Shown: in pieces, positions 1 through 8,960 of the stretch
Layout of the letters: every line of letters starts with the position of its first letter
Position numbering within the stretch: position 1 is the stretch's first letter
NCBI GenBank assembly: GCA_020444265.1
Contig: JAHLLH010000013.1
Location: 1 to 64,000, forward strand
Origin: a bacterium
Lineage (GTDB): Bacteria; Electryoneota; Electryoneia; Electryoneales; Electryoneaceae
Direction of reading: 5' to 3'
DNA: 64,000 nucleotides
Notes under the pieces: generated by a model
Database searches by the model: none
What the model was told of the DNA's origin: nothing
What the model saw: the letters and a program-made list of their open reading frames with translations, nothing else
Position numbers and translations under genes: made by a program

Positions 1-84
1 AACATGAACTACGAAACGAAAATCGCTTGACTGCCAAAACAGTCGCTACATTTGATCAACCCGGCAGACAAATTGGATTACGAC

Positions 85-1056
85 ATGCCCATCCCCGACA
101 AAATGCTTGCAGTCACCGTTGAAGGTGGTAAAAAAGCTATCACGGTCGACAGGCCACGTTCCCCTGAACCGGGCGAGGTGCTGATTCGTGTCGAACGAGT
201 TGGTATCTGCGGCACAGACCTCGAAATGTTCGAGGGCTACACCGATTTCCGTGGCATCATCGGGCATGAGTTTGCCGGAACCGTGGTCGAGGCCGATCTC
301 TACTCGTGGATTCGAAGACGTGTCACCGCGTCGATCAACCTGCCCGATGGGGCGCTGGGGACCATCGACGAGGACGCCGCGAAGCACACCCCGAACCGAA
401 AGGCGCTCGGCATTCGTGGCATGGACGGCGCAATGGCGGATTATGTGCTGCTACCAGAAGGATTGCTGGTTTCCCTGCCGGACTCGGTCTCGTGGGCCGA
501 AGGCGCGATGGCCGAGCCGCTTGCAGCGGCAATGAACGCCGTCGAACAGCTCCCTCCCGGGGAAAACCCCGTGCTTCTCGTTGGCGATGGAAAGCTCGCA
601 CAGCTCATCGCACGTGTGTACCTTTCGCAGGGCGGCGAACTTCATGTCGTGGGCCGTTCCGATGCCAAGCTGACGATGCTGGAAAAGGCGGGTGCAAAGG
701 TGCTCGACGGGGCAGCGAAGGCCGGTGAATACCACCGTGTCATCGAGGCCACCGGCAGCGCAGTGGGGATGCAAAGTGCGCTTGCCGCAACTGCGCCACA
801 GGGGACCGTAGTCTGCAAATCGACCATCGCCGGAAGCACCGAGCTTGATCTGTCACGTCTGGTGGTCGATGAAATTACCCTGCGCGGCTCACGGTGCGGC
901 TCGGTCAAGCAGGCAGTCGAAGCGATTGCCTCAGGTCGTAATCGGGTTGAGGACCTCGTCAGTGATGTCTTCCCGCTGAGAGATGCCAACAAGGCATTCA
1001 AACGTGCGGTTGAGCCGGATGCTCTGAAGGTGCAATTGAGTCCACACGGAGCGTAG
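85..1056 (+). CDS. Zinc-type medium-chain alcohol dehydrogenase-like oxidoreductase
   Basis: A 323-residue MDR-superfamily protein, probably an NAD(P)-dependent sugar or polyol dehydrogenase. The GroES-like half carries the catalytic-zinc signature: Cys42 in GICGTD, His61-Glu62 in GHEFAG and a later Glu in AMAEPLAAA. A Rossmann half follows (LLVGDGKLAQLIARVY). The lobe that normally holds four structural-zinc cysteines is present (about residues 80-105) but contains no cysteine, which is unusual for this subgroup. The ATG at 85 has a weak GGA upstream; a TTG at 52 and an ATG at 103 are alternatives. The stop codon lies inside a palindromic repeat. The family is clear; the substrate is unknown. 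Confidence 0.8.
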   Translation: MPIPDKMLAVTVEGGKKAITVDRPRSPEPGEVLIRVERVGICGTDLEMFEGYTDFRGIIGHEFAGTVVEADLYSWIRRRVTASINLPDGALGTIDEDAAKHTPNRKALGIRGMDGAMADYVLLPEGLLVSLPDSVSWAEGAMAEPLAAAMNAVEQLPPGENPVLLVGDGKLAQLIARVYLSQGGELHVVGRSDAKLTMLEKAGAKVLDGAAKAGEYHRVIEATGSAVGMQSALAATAPQGTVVCKSTIAGSTELDLSRLVVDEITLRGSRCGSVKQAVEAIASGRNRVEDLVSDVFPLRDANKAFKRAVEPDALKVQLSPHGA

Positions 1057-1166
1057 GCCGGATTCTTGAATCCGGCAAGAAGCGAAGGGCTTCAGAGCCC
1101 TGACACCTTATGATTGGAACGTTATGGCTGCGCCATGACATCGCCGGATTCAAGAATCCGGCCTAC
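1053..1166. repeat. Paired palindromic (REP/BIME-like) element
   Basis: A 24-bp sequence at 1053-1076 recurs as a perfect inverted copy at 1143-1166. Each copy is itself a palindrome of GCCGGATTC arms around a 2-bp centre. The 66 bp between them include a smaller hairpin (AGGGCTTCAGAGCCCT). The first copy contains the TAG stop of the upstream dehydrogenase gene, so the element abuts the coding region. It may also terminate transcription or protect mRNA ends, but no T-tract follows. Confidence 0.8.
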
Positions 1167-1217
1167 ATTTGACCAACCCGACTTTACCGGGCCAGGCTGA
1201 TACCCAGGACAGCGATC

Positions 1218-2276
1218 ATGTACTTCGATGTGGAGTTCTACAACAGTAGCCAACGTGACGAGTGGGACCGATTTGTCCGCCGTGCGGTACAGGGCAACCT
1301 CTTCCACAGCCAGAAATTTTTCGCCTACCACCCGGAAGGACGGTTCGAACACCGTCACCTGATCTTCCGTAAAAAGGGCCACATTGTCGCCGTATGGCCG
1401 GGTGCCTTTCGTGACGAAGACGGCTTGAAATCGTGGACCAGCCATCCGGGCGCATCCTATGGCGGCCTGTTGACACGGGAAGATGTTGATCTGATCAATG
1501 TCCACCGGATGATCTACGACCTGATCGAGGTCGCGAAAGAGCATGGCGTCCAACGTCTACGCCTTACTCCGCCACCCCTGATTTATCATCGTCGCATGTC
1601 GGATACCGTCGAGTTTTCGCTGCTGCGAGCCGGGTTTACCTACCTGAAGCAGGATTACACACAGGCCATTGATCTCACCGGACTGCCGCTGGCGGAACGG
1701 CAACTGATCGCGATGTACGACAGCAAGACTCGTACCGCGATCCGCAAGGCACTTCGTGAAGGGGTCACCATCAAGCACAACCTGCCGTTGACCGGCGACA
1801 CGCTTGACGAGTACTACGACATCCTCTACACCAACCGTGCCAAGCTCGGCGTCAAACCGACGCACACACGCGATGAACTCGAAACCCTCTCCAAACTTGC
1901 GCCGAAGCAGCTCGAAATGTCGATGGCTTACTACAAGGGCAAGGCAATTGCCGGCATCCTGAACTTCATCTGCAACGAGCGCATCATGCTCGAGTTTTAC
2001 ATCGCGCACCGTGACGAAGCGCAGAACCTTCGCCCCTCGCCGTTGCTCGTGCACGACAGCATTTTGCACGCCCACATGCGCGGCTTTACATGGTACGATT
2101 TCGGTATTTCGACTGAACCGCAGCAGAAGGTGACCTGGGGGCTGGCACGGTTCAAAGAAAACTTCTCAATGCAGGGTTTTTTCCGGAATACGTTGGTCCT
2201 CGACACCGTCCAGGAGTGGACAGCCCCGGAGAATTTCCTGCCGGACACTCCCGATGTTGATGTGGACGTGCGCTAA
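1218..2276 (+). CDS. FemAB/GNAT-type acyltransferase
   Basis: A 352-residue soluble protein resembling the FemAB / BioF2-like acetyltransferase group, which transfers aminoacyl or acyl groups to cell-wall or sugar substrates. Supporting segments are the N-terminal FFAYHPEGRF..HLIFRK region, the central SKTRTAIRKALREGVTI helix typical of FemAB proteins, and the C-terminal YDFGIST...LARFKENF block that closes a GNAT fold. The ATG at 1218 follows AGGA. It lies 26 bp ahead of a GT-C glycosyltransferase and a flippase, so decoration of a surface glycan or peptidoglycan is the likely role. The acceptor is not known. Confidence 0.7.
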   Translation: MYFDVEFYNSSQRDEWDRFVRRAVQGNLFHSQKFFAYHPEGRFEHRHLIFRKKGHIVAVWPGAFRDEDGLKSWTSHPGASYGGLLTREDVDLINVHRMIYDLIEVAKEHGVQRLRLTPPPLIYHRRMSDTVEFSLLRAGFTYLKQDYTQAIDLTGLPLAERQLIAMYDSKTRTAIRKALREGVTIKHNLPLTGDTLDEYYDILYTNRAKLGVKPTHTRDELETLSKLAPKQLEMSMAYYKGKAIAGILNFICNERIMLEFYIAHRDEAQNLRPSPLLVHDSILHAHMRGFTWYDFGISTEPQQKVTWGLARFKENFSMQGFFRNTLVLDTVQEWTAPENFLPDTPDVDVDVR

Positions 2277-2302
2277 ACGGGCCAGAGGGAAGGGGACGTG
2301 TT

Positions 2303-3514
2303 GTGATCAAGGATGAGAAGCGTACAGACTTGCCGAGCTACGCGGTACTGCTGCTGATGCTCGCCGTTCTGTTGCGTCTCACCCTCATCTTTTCCCAGCC
2401 CTTCCACGGTACTCCTCCAGAAGGCCTGCCCGCCTTCAACGATGAAGCATCGCACCTGAACCATGCCCTGCTGGACCACCAGTCTACTCTGCCTGGTGTG
2501 CAGAGGATGGGGGTCCGGGATGAAGGCGCCCTGGCACGCGGCGAAGTGGAGTATTCCCAACCTCCGCTCTATTACTGGATGGTTGCCGGCGCGATGAAGG
2601 TGATCGGTACCGGGACGGTATCGCTCTATCTCCTGCGCCTCGCCTCGATGATTCTTTGGCTGGCGGGGTTACATCTGCTGTTTTATTTCGCGCCCTATCG
2701 CGCAGCACGAATGCCCATCCTGATCGGAGGTGCCTTGCTCGGGGCGGGGCTGATCCCTTCGACCACCATCAACAACGATTCCCTTTTTACCCTGACCATC
2801 GGCGGGTTGTATGCCTACGCAACCATGACCCGAGAAGAAAATTTCTCTATCCTGCGTCTCATTAACCTTGCGCTGCTGTTTGCGGTCGCCATCTGGACCA
2901 AACTGGCGGCGCTGACTCTCGCCCCGATGGTGCTCGCCATCGCCTGGGTCGCGGGACCGCGTGAACGACGATGGGCGCGTGTCGTGCTGGTCGGAGCCGT
3001 CGCACTCTGGGCGACGATGCCGCTCTGGCTGCAACGAACCCTTCTGTTCGGATCACCGCTCTCGATCGAACATGCAGCTTCTGGAACCTTGCCGCCTTTT
3101 GACCCGGAGCTTCTCGTCAAAAGCACCTTCTATTCTCTGGTGATGCCGTGGATGGAATTGTGGGGGCATCCTGCGGTCAAGATCGGGATGGTCGCATTCG
3201 GATTTCTGCTGGTTGTATCGCTGGCGGGACTCTTTTCAAGATGGCATGATTTGGTTGATGCGATCCGCGAACGTGGCGCTTCCACCGTCACGTTGCTATG
3301 GATGATCGGCGGGCTTGGTGCGGTGGCGGGCTGGCTTTATTATGCGATACGATTTCAACAAAGCGAAGCACGGCTTCTGCTGCCTGCAGCTCCGGCGCTG
3401 GCGGTGGCCTTCGGCTGGCAGTTCTTGATCTATCGTGACAACCTGCGGAAGGCATTGGCTATTCTCGTTGTGATTATCATTCTCCTGCCCTATCTCGCGT
3501 TGGGAGTCGGTTGA
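2303..3514 (+). CDS. GT-C fold membrane glycosyltransferase (PMT/ArnT-like)
   Basis: A 403-residue polytopic membrane protein with about ten hydrophobic segments. The first periplasmic loop has the acidic GT-C signature FNDEASH followed by SQPPLYYWM, as in the dolichyl-phosphate-mannose / ArnT-like family that uses polyprenyl-phosphate sugars. The start is GTG at 2303, eight bases after AAGGGGA. The stop overlaps the next start by one base (TGATG), so translation is probably coupled to the flippase. It ends in a hydrophobic helix with no C-terminal soluble domain. Donor and acceptor cannot be read from sequence. Confidence 0.75.
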   Translation: MIKDEKRTDLPSYAVLLLMLAVLLRLTLIFSQPFHGTPPEGLPAFNDEASHLNHALLDHQSTLPGVQRMGVRDEGALARGEVEYSQPPLYYWMVAGAMKVIGTGTVSLYLLRLASMILWLAGLHLLFYFAPYRAARMPILIGGALLGAGLIPSTTINNDSLFTLTIGGLYAYATMTREENFSILRLINLALLFAVAIWTKLAALTLAPMVLAIAWVAGPRERRWARVVLVGAVALWATMPLWLQRTLLFGSPLSIEHAASGTLPPFDPELLVKSTFYSLVMPWMELWGHPAVKIGMVAFGFLLVVSLAGLFSRWHDLVDAIRERGASTVTLLWMIGGLGAVAGWLYYAIRFQQSEARLLLPAAPALAVAFGWQFLIYRDNLRKALAILVVIIILLPYLALGVG

Positions 3515-4965
3515 TGTTTGCCAAAATCAGGAGCCTGGCGAAACAGTCGGTGGTCTATGGGCTGGGGACGGTCGCGGCACGAGCCGTCGCCTTCCTGTTG
3601 CTGCCTTACTATTCCCACCTGATGAGCCCCTCCGAGTACGGTATCTATGCATTGTTTATGGTGCTGGTGACGGTTCTTCAGCCGCTCTATATCCATGGCA
3701 TGGACATCGCCTTTCTCCGATACTCAGCCGCCGAGAGCGAGGAGAACCAGCGGCGTGACCTTGGCACCATGCTGACCCACACCCTCGGACTGGGCGGGAT
3801 GATTTCGCTGCTGCTGGTCTTCTTTGCGGGTCCGGTAGCGAAGGTGGTGGTTTCGACTGCAGGTCCACTCGAAGCACAGATCACCCAAATCTGCGCTGGC
3901 GTGCTGCTGCTGGACACCCTTTCCTACCATATCTTCACCTGGCTGCGCATCCGTCACAAACCGGGTGCCTTCTCTGCGGTCAAGATCGTCAACGTGCTCA
4001 TCAACATCGCCCTGAACATCCTCTTTGTCGGGGTGTTGAAGCTTGGTGTGCTGGGCGCCTTCTACGCCTTCATCGCCACCTCGGTGGTTGTCCTCTTGAT
4101 CCTGCTGGTCCTCGCACGATCTGCCCTGCGTTTCAGCTGGAGTTGGCCGCGAGTCCGTGAGTGGGTCATTTTCGGGATGCCCAACCTGCCGAGCCAGCTC
4201 TTCATGGTTGCTGTCGAGTTTTCCGACCGTAAATGGATCGAGCATTACCTCGGTGTCGACCAGGCGGGGATTTACTCGGCCGGGTACCGTATCGCGATGT
4301 TGATGAACATGATCGCCCAGGCGTTCCGTTATGCGTGGCAGCCCTTCTTCCTTCAGACCGCCGAAGACAGCGATGCGAAGGAGACCTTCGCACGTGTGCT
4401 GACTTACTATGTCCTTTTCGTTGGCTGGGTCTGGCTGGCGGCGGTCTTTTTCCTGCAACCGTTGCTGACCCTCAACCTCCCCGGTGTCGGCCCCTTGATC
4501 GCCGAGACCTACTGGGCCTCGTTCACCGTGGTCCCTGTGGTGATGCTCGCGCACATTTTGAATGGGGTATACGCCAACTTCATGGTGGGCATCTACCTGA
4601 AAAAGAAGACCAAGGTGATCCCGCTGGTCATAGGAATCGCGGCCATTGTAAACGTGGTCGGTAATGGCCTGCTGATCCCGAAATATGGCTACATGGTATC
4701 AGCGTGGCTGACAGTGGTCTCCTACGCCATCATCGCAATCGGCATTTACCTCTACATCGCACCACGTTACAAGGTACCGTACGAGTGGGGACGGCTTGGA
4801 CGAATCGTGCTGACCGTCGCCGCTGTCTGGGCAGTTGGTGTGCTTCCGGAAAACAGCAACATCCTGATGCGGGGTCTGCTGCTGCTGGTTCTGCCTTACC
4901 TCTGGTGGCGAATCGTGCTGGATGACGATGAACGTGGTGGGATCAAGCGACGGCTGGGATGGTGA
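3514..4965 (+). CDS. Wzx-like polysaccharide flippase (MATE/MOP superfamily)
   Basis: A 483-residue integral membrane protein with 12-14 predicted helices. The N-terminus IRSLAKQSVVYGLGTVAARAV and the following LLPYYSHLMSPSEYGIYAL segment are typical of O-antigen/teichoic-acid flippases (Polysacc_synt). A second characteristic block is WVIFGMPNLPSQLF...DRKWIEHYLG. The ATG at 3514 overlaps the preceding stop; a TTG at 3511 is possible. Together with the GT-C transferase and the FemAB-like protein it forms a compact export-and-modification module. No polymerase or ligase gene is present in the window. Confidence 0.85.
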   Translation: MFAKIRSLAKQSVVYGLGTVAARAVAFLLLPYYSHLMSPSEYGIYALFMVLVTVLQPLYIHGMDIAFLRYSAAESEENQRRDLGTMLTHTLGLGGMISLLLVFFAGPVAKVVVSTAGPLEAQITQICAGVLLLDTLSYHIFTWLRIRHKPGAFSAVKIVNVLINIALNILFVGVLKLGVLGAFYAFIATSVVVLLILLVLARSALRFSWSWPRVREWVIFGMPNLPSQLFMVAVEFSDRKWIEHYLGVDQAGIYSAGYRIAMLMNMIAQAFRYAWQPFFLQTAEDSDAKETFARVLTYYVLFVGWVWLAAVFFLQPLLTLNLPGVGPLIAETYWASFTVVPVVMLAHILNGVYANFMVGIYLKKKTKVIPLVIGIAAIVNVVGNGLLIPKYGYMVSAWLTVVSYAIIAIGIYLYIAPRYKVPYEWGRLGRIVLTVAAVWAVGVLPENSNILMRGLLLLVLPYLWWRIVLDDDERGGIKRRLGW

Positions 4966-5015
4966 CAGTCTTCCGCACTCACATCGCATACTTGCAAGGA
5001 TAAGCAGGGCAGTAG

Positions 5016-5558
5016 TCACTTGTTCCCAGACGCCATACTGATCGCCTGCTCGAGACGTTCCGGGGATTGGGACCCGATCAGCAGGGAGCGGTTGTCCGAC
5101 AGCAGCAGCAATACCCCCCGATTGCCGGAAACGTTGTAGGCCATTTTCTTCCCAAACCCACGGATCCCCCACCCGCCATAATCCATGATCGGACTGTAGG
5201 TGACCGCCTTGTAAGAGGTGATCTGGTCCCAGGGGATGAAACGACGAATCACCGGCCAGTAACGGACGTATAACCCGGCTCCTTGCACCTTAACTGTGAG
5301 CGATGCCCCCAGCAACAGGACCATCATCAGGATGAGGACGAGCAGGATAAATGATGTAAAGAGAATCAATCCAATGTCGCTCATCGGCTCGTCACCCCAT
5401 GGGATGCCCTGCACCAATTGCTGATAGAGACCGTATAGCAGGGGGACGATGGAGATGGTAGAAACGGCGAACACCAGGATCATTAGCCAAGGTTGACGGA
5501 ATCGTTGCACCTCCGCAAACAGCGGATTGTCCAGGGCGGGTTGGGGGATGTCATCCAT
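5016..5558 (-). CDS. Small membrane protein of unknown function (PH-like C-terminus)
   Basis: A 180-residue protein with two long hydrophobic helices (about residues 20-45 and 60-95) and a C-terminal soluble part containing YVRYWPVIRRFIPWDQI and YGGWGIRGFGKKMAYNV. That layout resembles small membrane proteins with a bacterial PH-like domain. ATG 5558 is supported by GGAGGT seven bases upstream. It lies 20 bp downstream of the macro-domain gene and is probably cotranscribed with it. I do not recognise a named family with certainty. Confidence 0.65.
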   Translation of the reverse strand: MDDIPQPALDNPLFAEVQRFRQPWLMILVFAVSTISIVPLLYGLYQQLVQGIPWGDEPMSDIGLILFTSFILLVLILMMVLLLGASLTVKVQGAGLYVRYWPVIRRFIPWDQITSYKAVTYSPIMDYGGWGIRGFGKKMAYNVSGNRGVLLLLSDNRSLLIGSQSPERLEQAISMASGNK

Positions 5559-5578
5559 CGTGCTACCTCCATCCTGAG

Positions 5579-6130
5579 TTACTGGTCCAAGGTGTTCCAC
5601 ACGTCTTCGAAGGCACGCAAGGTCTGCTGATCAAAGATGCAGACACGAACCATTTGCAGGGAAGGGGCTGCGGATGATTGAAGCAAATCACGGATGCTTG
5701 CCATGATAATACGGGAGGCACGATCCAAGGGGAAGCCAAAGATGCCGGATGAAATGGCAGGCAGGCTTATGCTGGTCAGTCCCAGATCTCCTGCCAATTC
5801 GAGGGACGAGCGAATCGCTGAGGAAAGTTTGGCGTCCTCGTCCCCCTCGCCCCATCGAGGTCCGACAGCATGGATCACCTTTTTACAAGGCAACTTTCCT
5901 GCACCGGTGGCTTTCGCATCCCCGACTGGAACCGGTTGGACGTTGTCCGACTCGGCCTGAATCTCAGGACCTCCGGCACGACTGATCGCTGCAGCCACCC
6001 CTCCACCGTGCTGAAGCTGACTGTTCGCTGCATTGACAATCGCATCCACCTCTTCCCGTGTAATATCCCCAAGAACCAGCTCAACAAGTCGCCCGGGGCC
6101 GATCTCAGCTTTCCGGATCACCTCGTTCAT
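5579..6130 (-). CDS. Macro domain ADP-ribose-binding protein
   Basis: A 183-residue single macro domain of the YmdB/MacroD type, expected to bind or hydrolyse O-acetyl-ADP-ribose or mono-ADP-ribosyl groups. Visible signatures are GDITREEVDAIVNAAN, the ligand loop LQHGGGVAAAI, HAVGPRWGEG and the phosphate loop PAISSGIFGFPLD. The start at 6130 has AGGAGAGG upstream; a longer reading to 6214 lacks this. It is the first gene of a two-gene unit with the membrane protein just downstream. No ADP-ribosyltransferase or sirtuin is nearby, so its partner is unknown. Confidence 0.9.
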   Translation of the reverse strand: MNEVIRKAEIGPGRLVELVLGDITREEVDAIVNAANSQLQHGGGVAAAISRAGGPEIQAESDNVQPVPVGDAKATGAGKLPCKKVIHAVGPRWGEGDEDAKLSSAIRSSLELAGDLGLTSISLPAISSGIFGFPLDRASRIIMASIRDLLQSSAAPSLQMVRVCIFDQQTLRAFEDVWNTLDQ

Positions 6131-6261
6131 GCCCTCTCCTGGTTCAGACTCCTCCATACTTGAATCTCGTGACTTCCCCCAGCCGGTTGCAACTGCCCGT
6201 CCAAGATTGCACATTTCCCCGCATTGAAAAACGGAAGTGGTTTTCCCAAAGGGACTTGGAT

Positions 6262-7680
6262 ATGAGCCAGCACAACCCGCTCCGCAACCTGATTATCGGG
6301 GTCGATCAACCAATCACCCTGCCGGATGGACGTGAGGTGATCTATGCAAACCTGGATAACGCTGCTTCGACTCCATCGCTAAAGGCAGCAAAAAAAGCGT
6401 GCGACAAGCTTCTGGACATCTATGCCAGCATCCATCGTGGCGCCGGCTACAAGTCCCAGCTCGCCAGCGAATGGTATGACCGAAGTCGGGAGATTACGCT
6501 CGATTTTGTCAACGGCGATCCCGATGAGCATTGTGTCGTCTTCACGACCAATACCACCGATGCGATCAACAGGCTGGCACGGAAATTCCCACGCGACAAC
6601 GACAAGTCGATCATCATAAGCCATGTCGAGCACCATGCCAATGACTTGCCGTGGCGAGATCGTGGACGCGTCGTCCGTATCCCAGTTTCCGACCGTGGTG
6701 AGATCGACCCTGCGGACCTGGAAAAAGCGCTGAAGAACGAGGGGAAACGTGCCCGACTGGTCAGCCTGACCGGCGCATCCAATGTTGTCGGCACCCTGCA
6801 ACCGATCGATGAATTTGTCCGGATCAGCCACAAGTATGGTGTTCTCATCGCCATCGATGCCGCTCAGCTCGCCCCACACAAAGCGATCTCGATGAAAACG
6901 GCGGATGGCGATTCTGCTGATTTCCTCTTTCTTTCAGGACACAAGATGTACGCGCCCTATGGCGGCGGAGCGTTGGTTGGACGCAGGGATTTCTTCGCTG
7001 CCAGCGCCCCTTCGCTACGCGGTGGTGGTGCCGTTTTAGTCGTCGATCACGATGGGGTCGATTGGATGCCACCCCCTGAGCGAGAAGAGGCTGGATCGCC
7101 AAATGTGCTCGGATCCGTCACCCTGACAGCTGCAATGAACCGGATGCAAGAAATCGGGTTTGACGCTCTTGATGAGGTTGAATTAAAGCTCACTCGCCGA
7201 CTACTCGATGAACTCGATGCCATTGATAATGTGACCGTCTACGGCCTTACCAAACCTGAGGATATGGATCGACGTGTCGGTGTGGTTGCGTTCAACATCG
7301 GCGACCTTGACCATGAGTTGGTGGCTACGATCCTCGCGCACGAGGAAGGTGTCGGAGTTCGGAATGGCTGCTTCTGTGCGCACCCCTTTGTGATGCAGAT
7401 GATCGGAATGAGCCGCGCGCAGATTGACCTCTTCCGCAACAAGGTGATCGAACAGGGCTCGAAACATGAGATCCCCGGAGCGGTCCGTTTGAGCTTCGGA
7501 TTGTATAACACCGAGGAAGAGCTTGACCGCACCCTCAAAGTCATTCGTGACCTCGCGGAAGGGAAACGCATCGGGAATTACCAGCGTCACCCCGAGCATG
7601 GCTTCTGGCATCACAAGTCCGGTGTACCGGATTATCGGAACGATGTGAAGCTGCTGATCGAAGATATTTTAGCGATGTAG
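6262..7680 (+). CDS. Class V aminotransferase, cysteine-desulfurase-like
   Basis: A 472-residue PLP enzyme of the SufS/CsdA-related class V fold. The PLP lysine is K228 in SGHKMYAPYGGG. The cofactor aspartate is in the AIDAAQLAPH motif. A conserved Cys-containing loop, RNGCFCAHP with Cys372, matches the position of the persulfide cysteine in NifS/SufS. The C-terminus (residues about 440-472) is a short extension. No scaffold (SufBCD, IscU) lies nearby, so it may be a stand-alone desulfurase or a relative acting on another substrate. ATG 6262 was chosen because homologous sequence begins there; the ribosome-binding site is weak. Confidence 0.8.
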   Translation: MSQHNPLRNLIIGVDQPITLPDGREVIYANLDNAASTPSLKAAKKACDKLLDIYASIHRGAGYKSQLASEWYDRSREITLDFVNGDPDEHCVVFTTNTTDAINRLARKFPRDNDKSIIISHVEHHANDLPWRDRGRVVRIPVSDRGEIDPADLEKALKNEGKRARLVSLTGASNVVGTLQPIDEFVRISHKYGVLIAIDAAQLAPHKAISMKTADGDSADFLFLSGHKMYAPYGGGALVGRRDFFAASAPSLRGGGAVLVVDHDGVDWMPPPEREEAGSPNVLGSVTLTAAMNRMQEIGFDALDEVELKLTRRLLDELDAIDNVTVYGLTKPEDMDRRVGVVAFNIGDLDHELVATILAHEEGVGVRNGCFCAHPFVMQMIGMSRAQIDLFRNKVIEQGSKHEIPGAVRLSFGLYNTEEELDRTLKVIRDLAEGKRIGNYQRHPEHGFWHHKSGVPDYRNDVKLLIEDILAM

Positions 7681-7690
7681 GGCGTATGGA

Positions 7691-7712
7691 CAGTCAGACG
7701 CTTACGTCTATC
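7691..7712. repeat. Copy of a small hairpin repeat (TCAGACG..CGTCT)
   Basis: The sequence GTCAGACGCTTACGTCT at about 7691-7707 forms a short hairpin and matches 16 of 17 bases of the hairpin at 60519-60535. It lies just after the desulfurase-like gene. The remainder of the interval up to 7865 shows no gene and no clear promoter. Confidence 0.5.
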
Positions 7713-7865
7713 GTAGCGGCTCAATTTTTTGGATGGCCCGATTTGCTTGCAAGTCGGGTTTAATCATGTTGCCCACTACTGAGATCAGGTTCTCATTGCG
7801 TTACCCCTCCCCCTCTCCCCATGTTAAAGGATCGTTTTCGCAGCCTGTGGAGTAGGGAACCGACC

Positions 7866-8897
7866 ATGCAACCCTTTCTGAAAACTGTTGAACGCATCGC
7901 TGTGGCGGTGGGCATCCTGCTTCTCTTCCTGGTCGCCCTCGAGATGCTACAAGCCTACGAGACCCTGGGAAATATGCATCCCTGGGCCGGGTACGGCTTC
8001 CTCGGGGTGCTTGGAACGGTGGTCCTCTACCTGCTTTGGCAGATCCGTGCCTTCGCCACACTGCGTGCCGTCCCTCGTCCGCCCGAATTACCTGAGGACG
8101 GTCCCTTCAAGGCAGGCACCGCACGCCGTTTTGTCGCGTACATGAAACGAGTGTCGGCGCGTCTCGAAGCAAACCCGCTGCTGATTGATGAGTTTCGTCC
8201 CCAGCTCTGGGAATTGCGCGGTGATATCGCCGCCCTTGAAAAGGAGAACGGCAACCCCGGTGCATTTCGTACCAAGGTGATCGAGATCGAACGAAACTGT
8301 ATCGCGCCTTTACTCGAGCACCTCGACAAGCAGGCGGAGGCTGTGGTCGGAGACAGTGTCGGGATTGTCAGCGTCGGTACCGCCCTCTCGCCTTACCGAA
8401 GCGCGGACTTCTTCATCGTACTGACACGTAACATCCACATGGTCAACCGCATCCTGCGCATCTACCGCAGCAAACCATCTCCTCGTGAGACCGTGGCTGT
8501 CTTTTATGACATCGCACGAGTGGTGGCGGCGGTGAATATCCTGAATGCGATGGACCAGGTGTGGACGGGCCTCGGACGTCATGTTCCGGTAATCGGAACC
8601 TGGGGCGAAGCGGTCAGCGAAGGACTTTTCAGCGGCCTGCTGACCTCGGTGGCTGGACATGCGGCTATTGACCGCAGCCGAAGCTACAAGCCGTGGTCAA
8701 GGGACGAGGCAGCGAGAAAGTATCGTGGACGGCTGGTTCGGTGGGGACGTGATGTCTGGAACATCCTAATGCGTCACGGCATCGACCGTCTGATCGGCAA
8801 ACATCCTGGAAAATCTCCCGCCGAGGAACCTGCACCCGAGAGCGCACGTGGACCACTGAAACGCTTCTTCGGCGGCAAAGCTCCGAGTGGGGAATGA
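7866..8897 (+). CDS. DUF697-like membrane protein
   Basis: A 343-residue protein with two N-terminal membrane helices (about residues 5-30 and 45-65), a charged middle region, and a C-terminal half resembling DUF697/YcjF: GIVSVGTALSPYRSADFFIVLTRN, then a helical block with VAAVNILNAMDQVWTGLG. DUF697 domains usually follow a GTPase or occur in membrane proteins of unknown role; here there is no GTPase domain. ATG 7866 has AGGGA seven bases upstream; ATG 7821 would add 15 residues without a ribosome-binding site. The tail is basic and proline-rich. Function unknown. Confidence 0.65.
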   Translation: MQPFLKTVERIAVAVGILLLFLVALEMLQAYETLGNMHPWAGYGFLGVLGTVVLYLLWQIRAFATLRAVPRPPELPEDGPFKAGTARRFVAYMKRVSARLEANPLLIDEFRPQLWELRGDIAALEKENGNPGAFRTKVIEIERNCIAPLLEHLDKQAEAVVGDSVGIVSVGTALSPYRSADFFIVLTRNIHMVNRILRIYRSKPSPRETVAVFYDIARVVAAVNILNAMDQVWTGLGRHVPVIGTWGEAVSEGLFSGLLTSVAGHAAIDRSRSYKPWSRDEAARKYRGRLVRWGRDVWNILMRHGIDRLIGKHPGKSPAEEPAPESARGPLKRFFGGKAPSGE

Positions 8898-8960
8898 ATT
8901 ACGAGGAAACGTATTGAAATTTCGGAACCTCCTCACGCCCCTTGTACGCTTTCGAATAAC

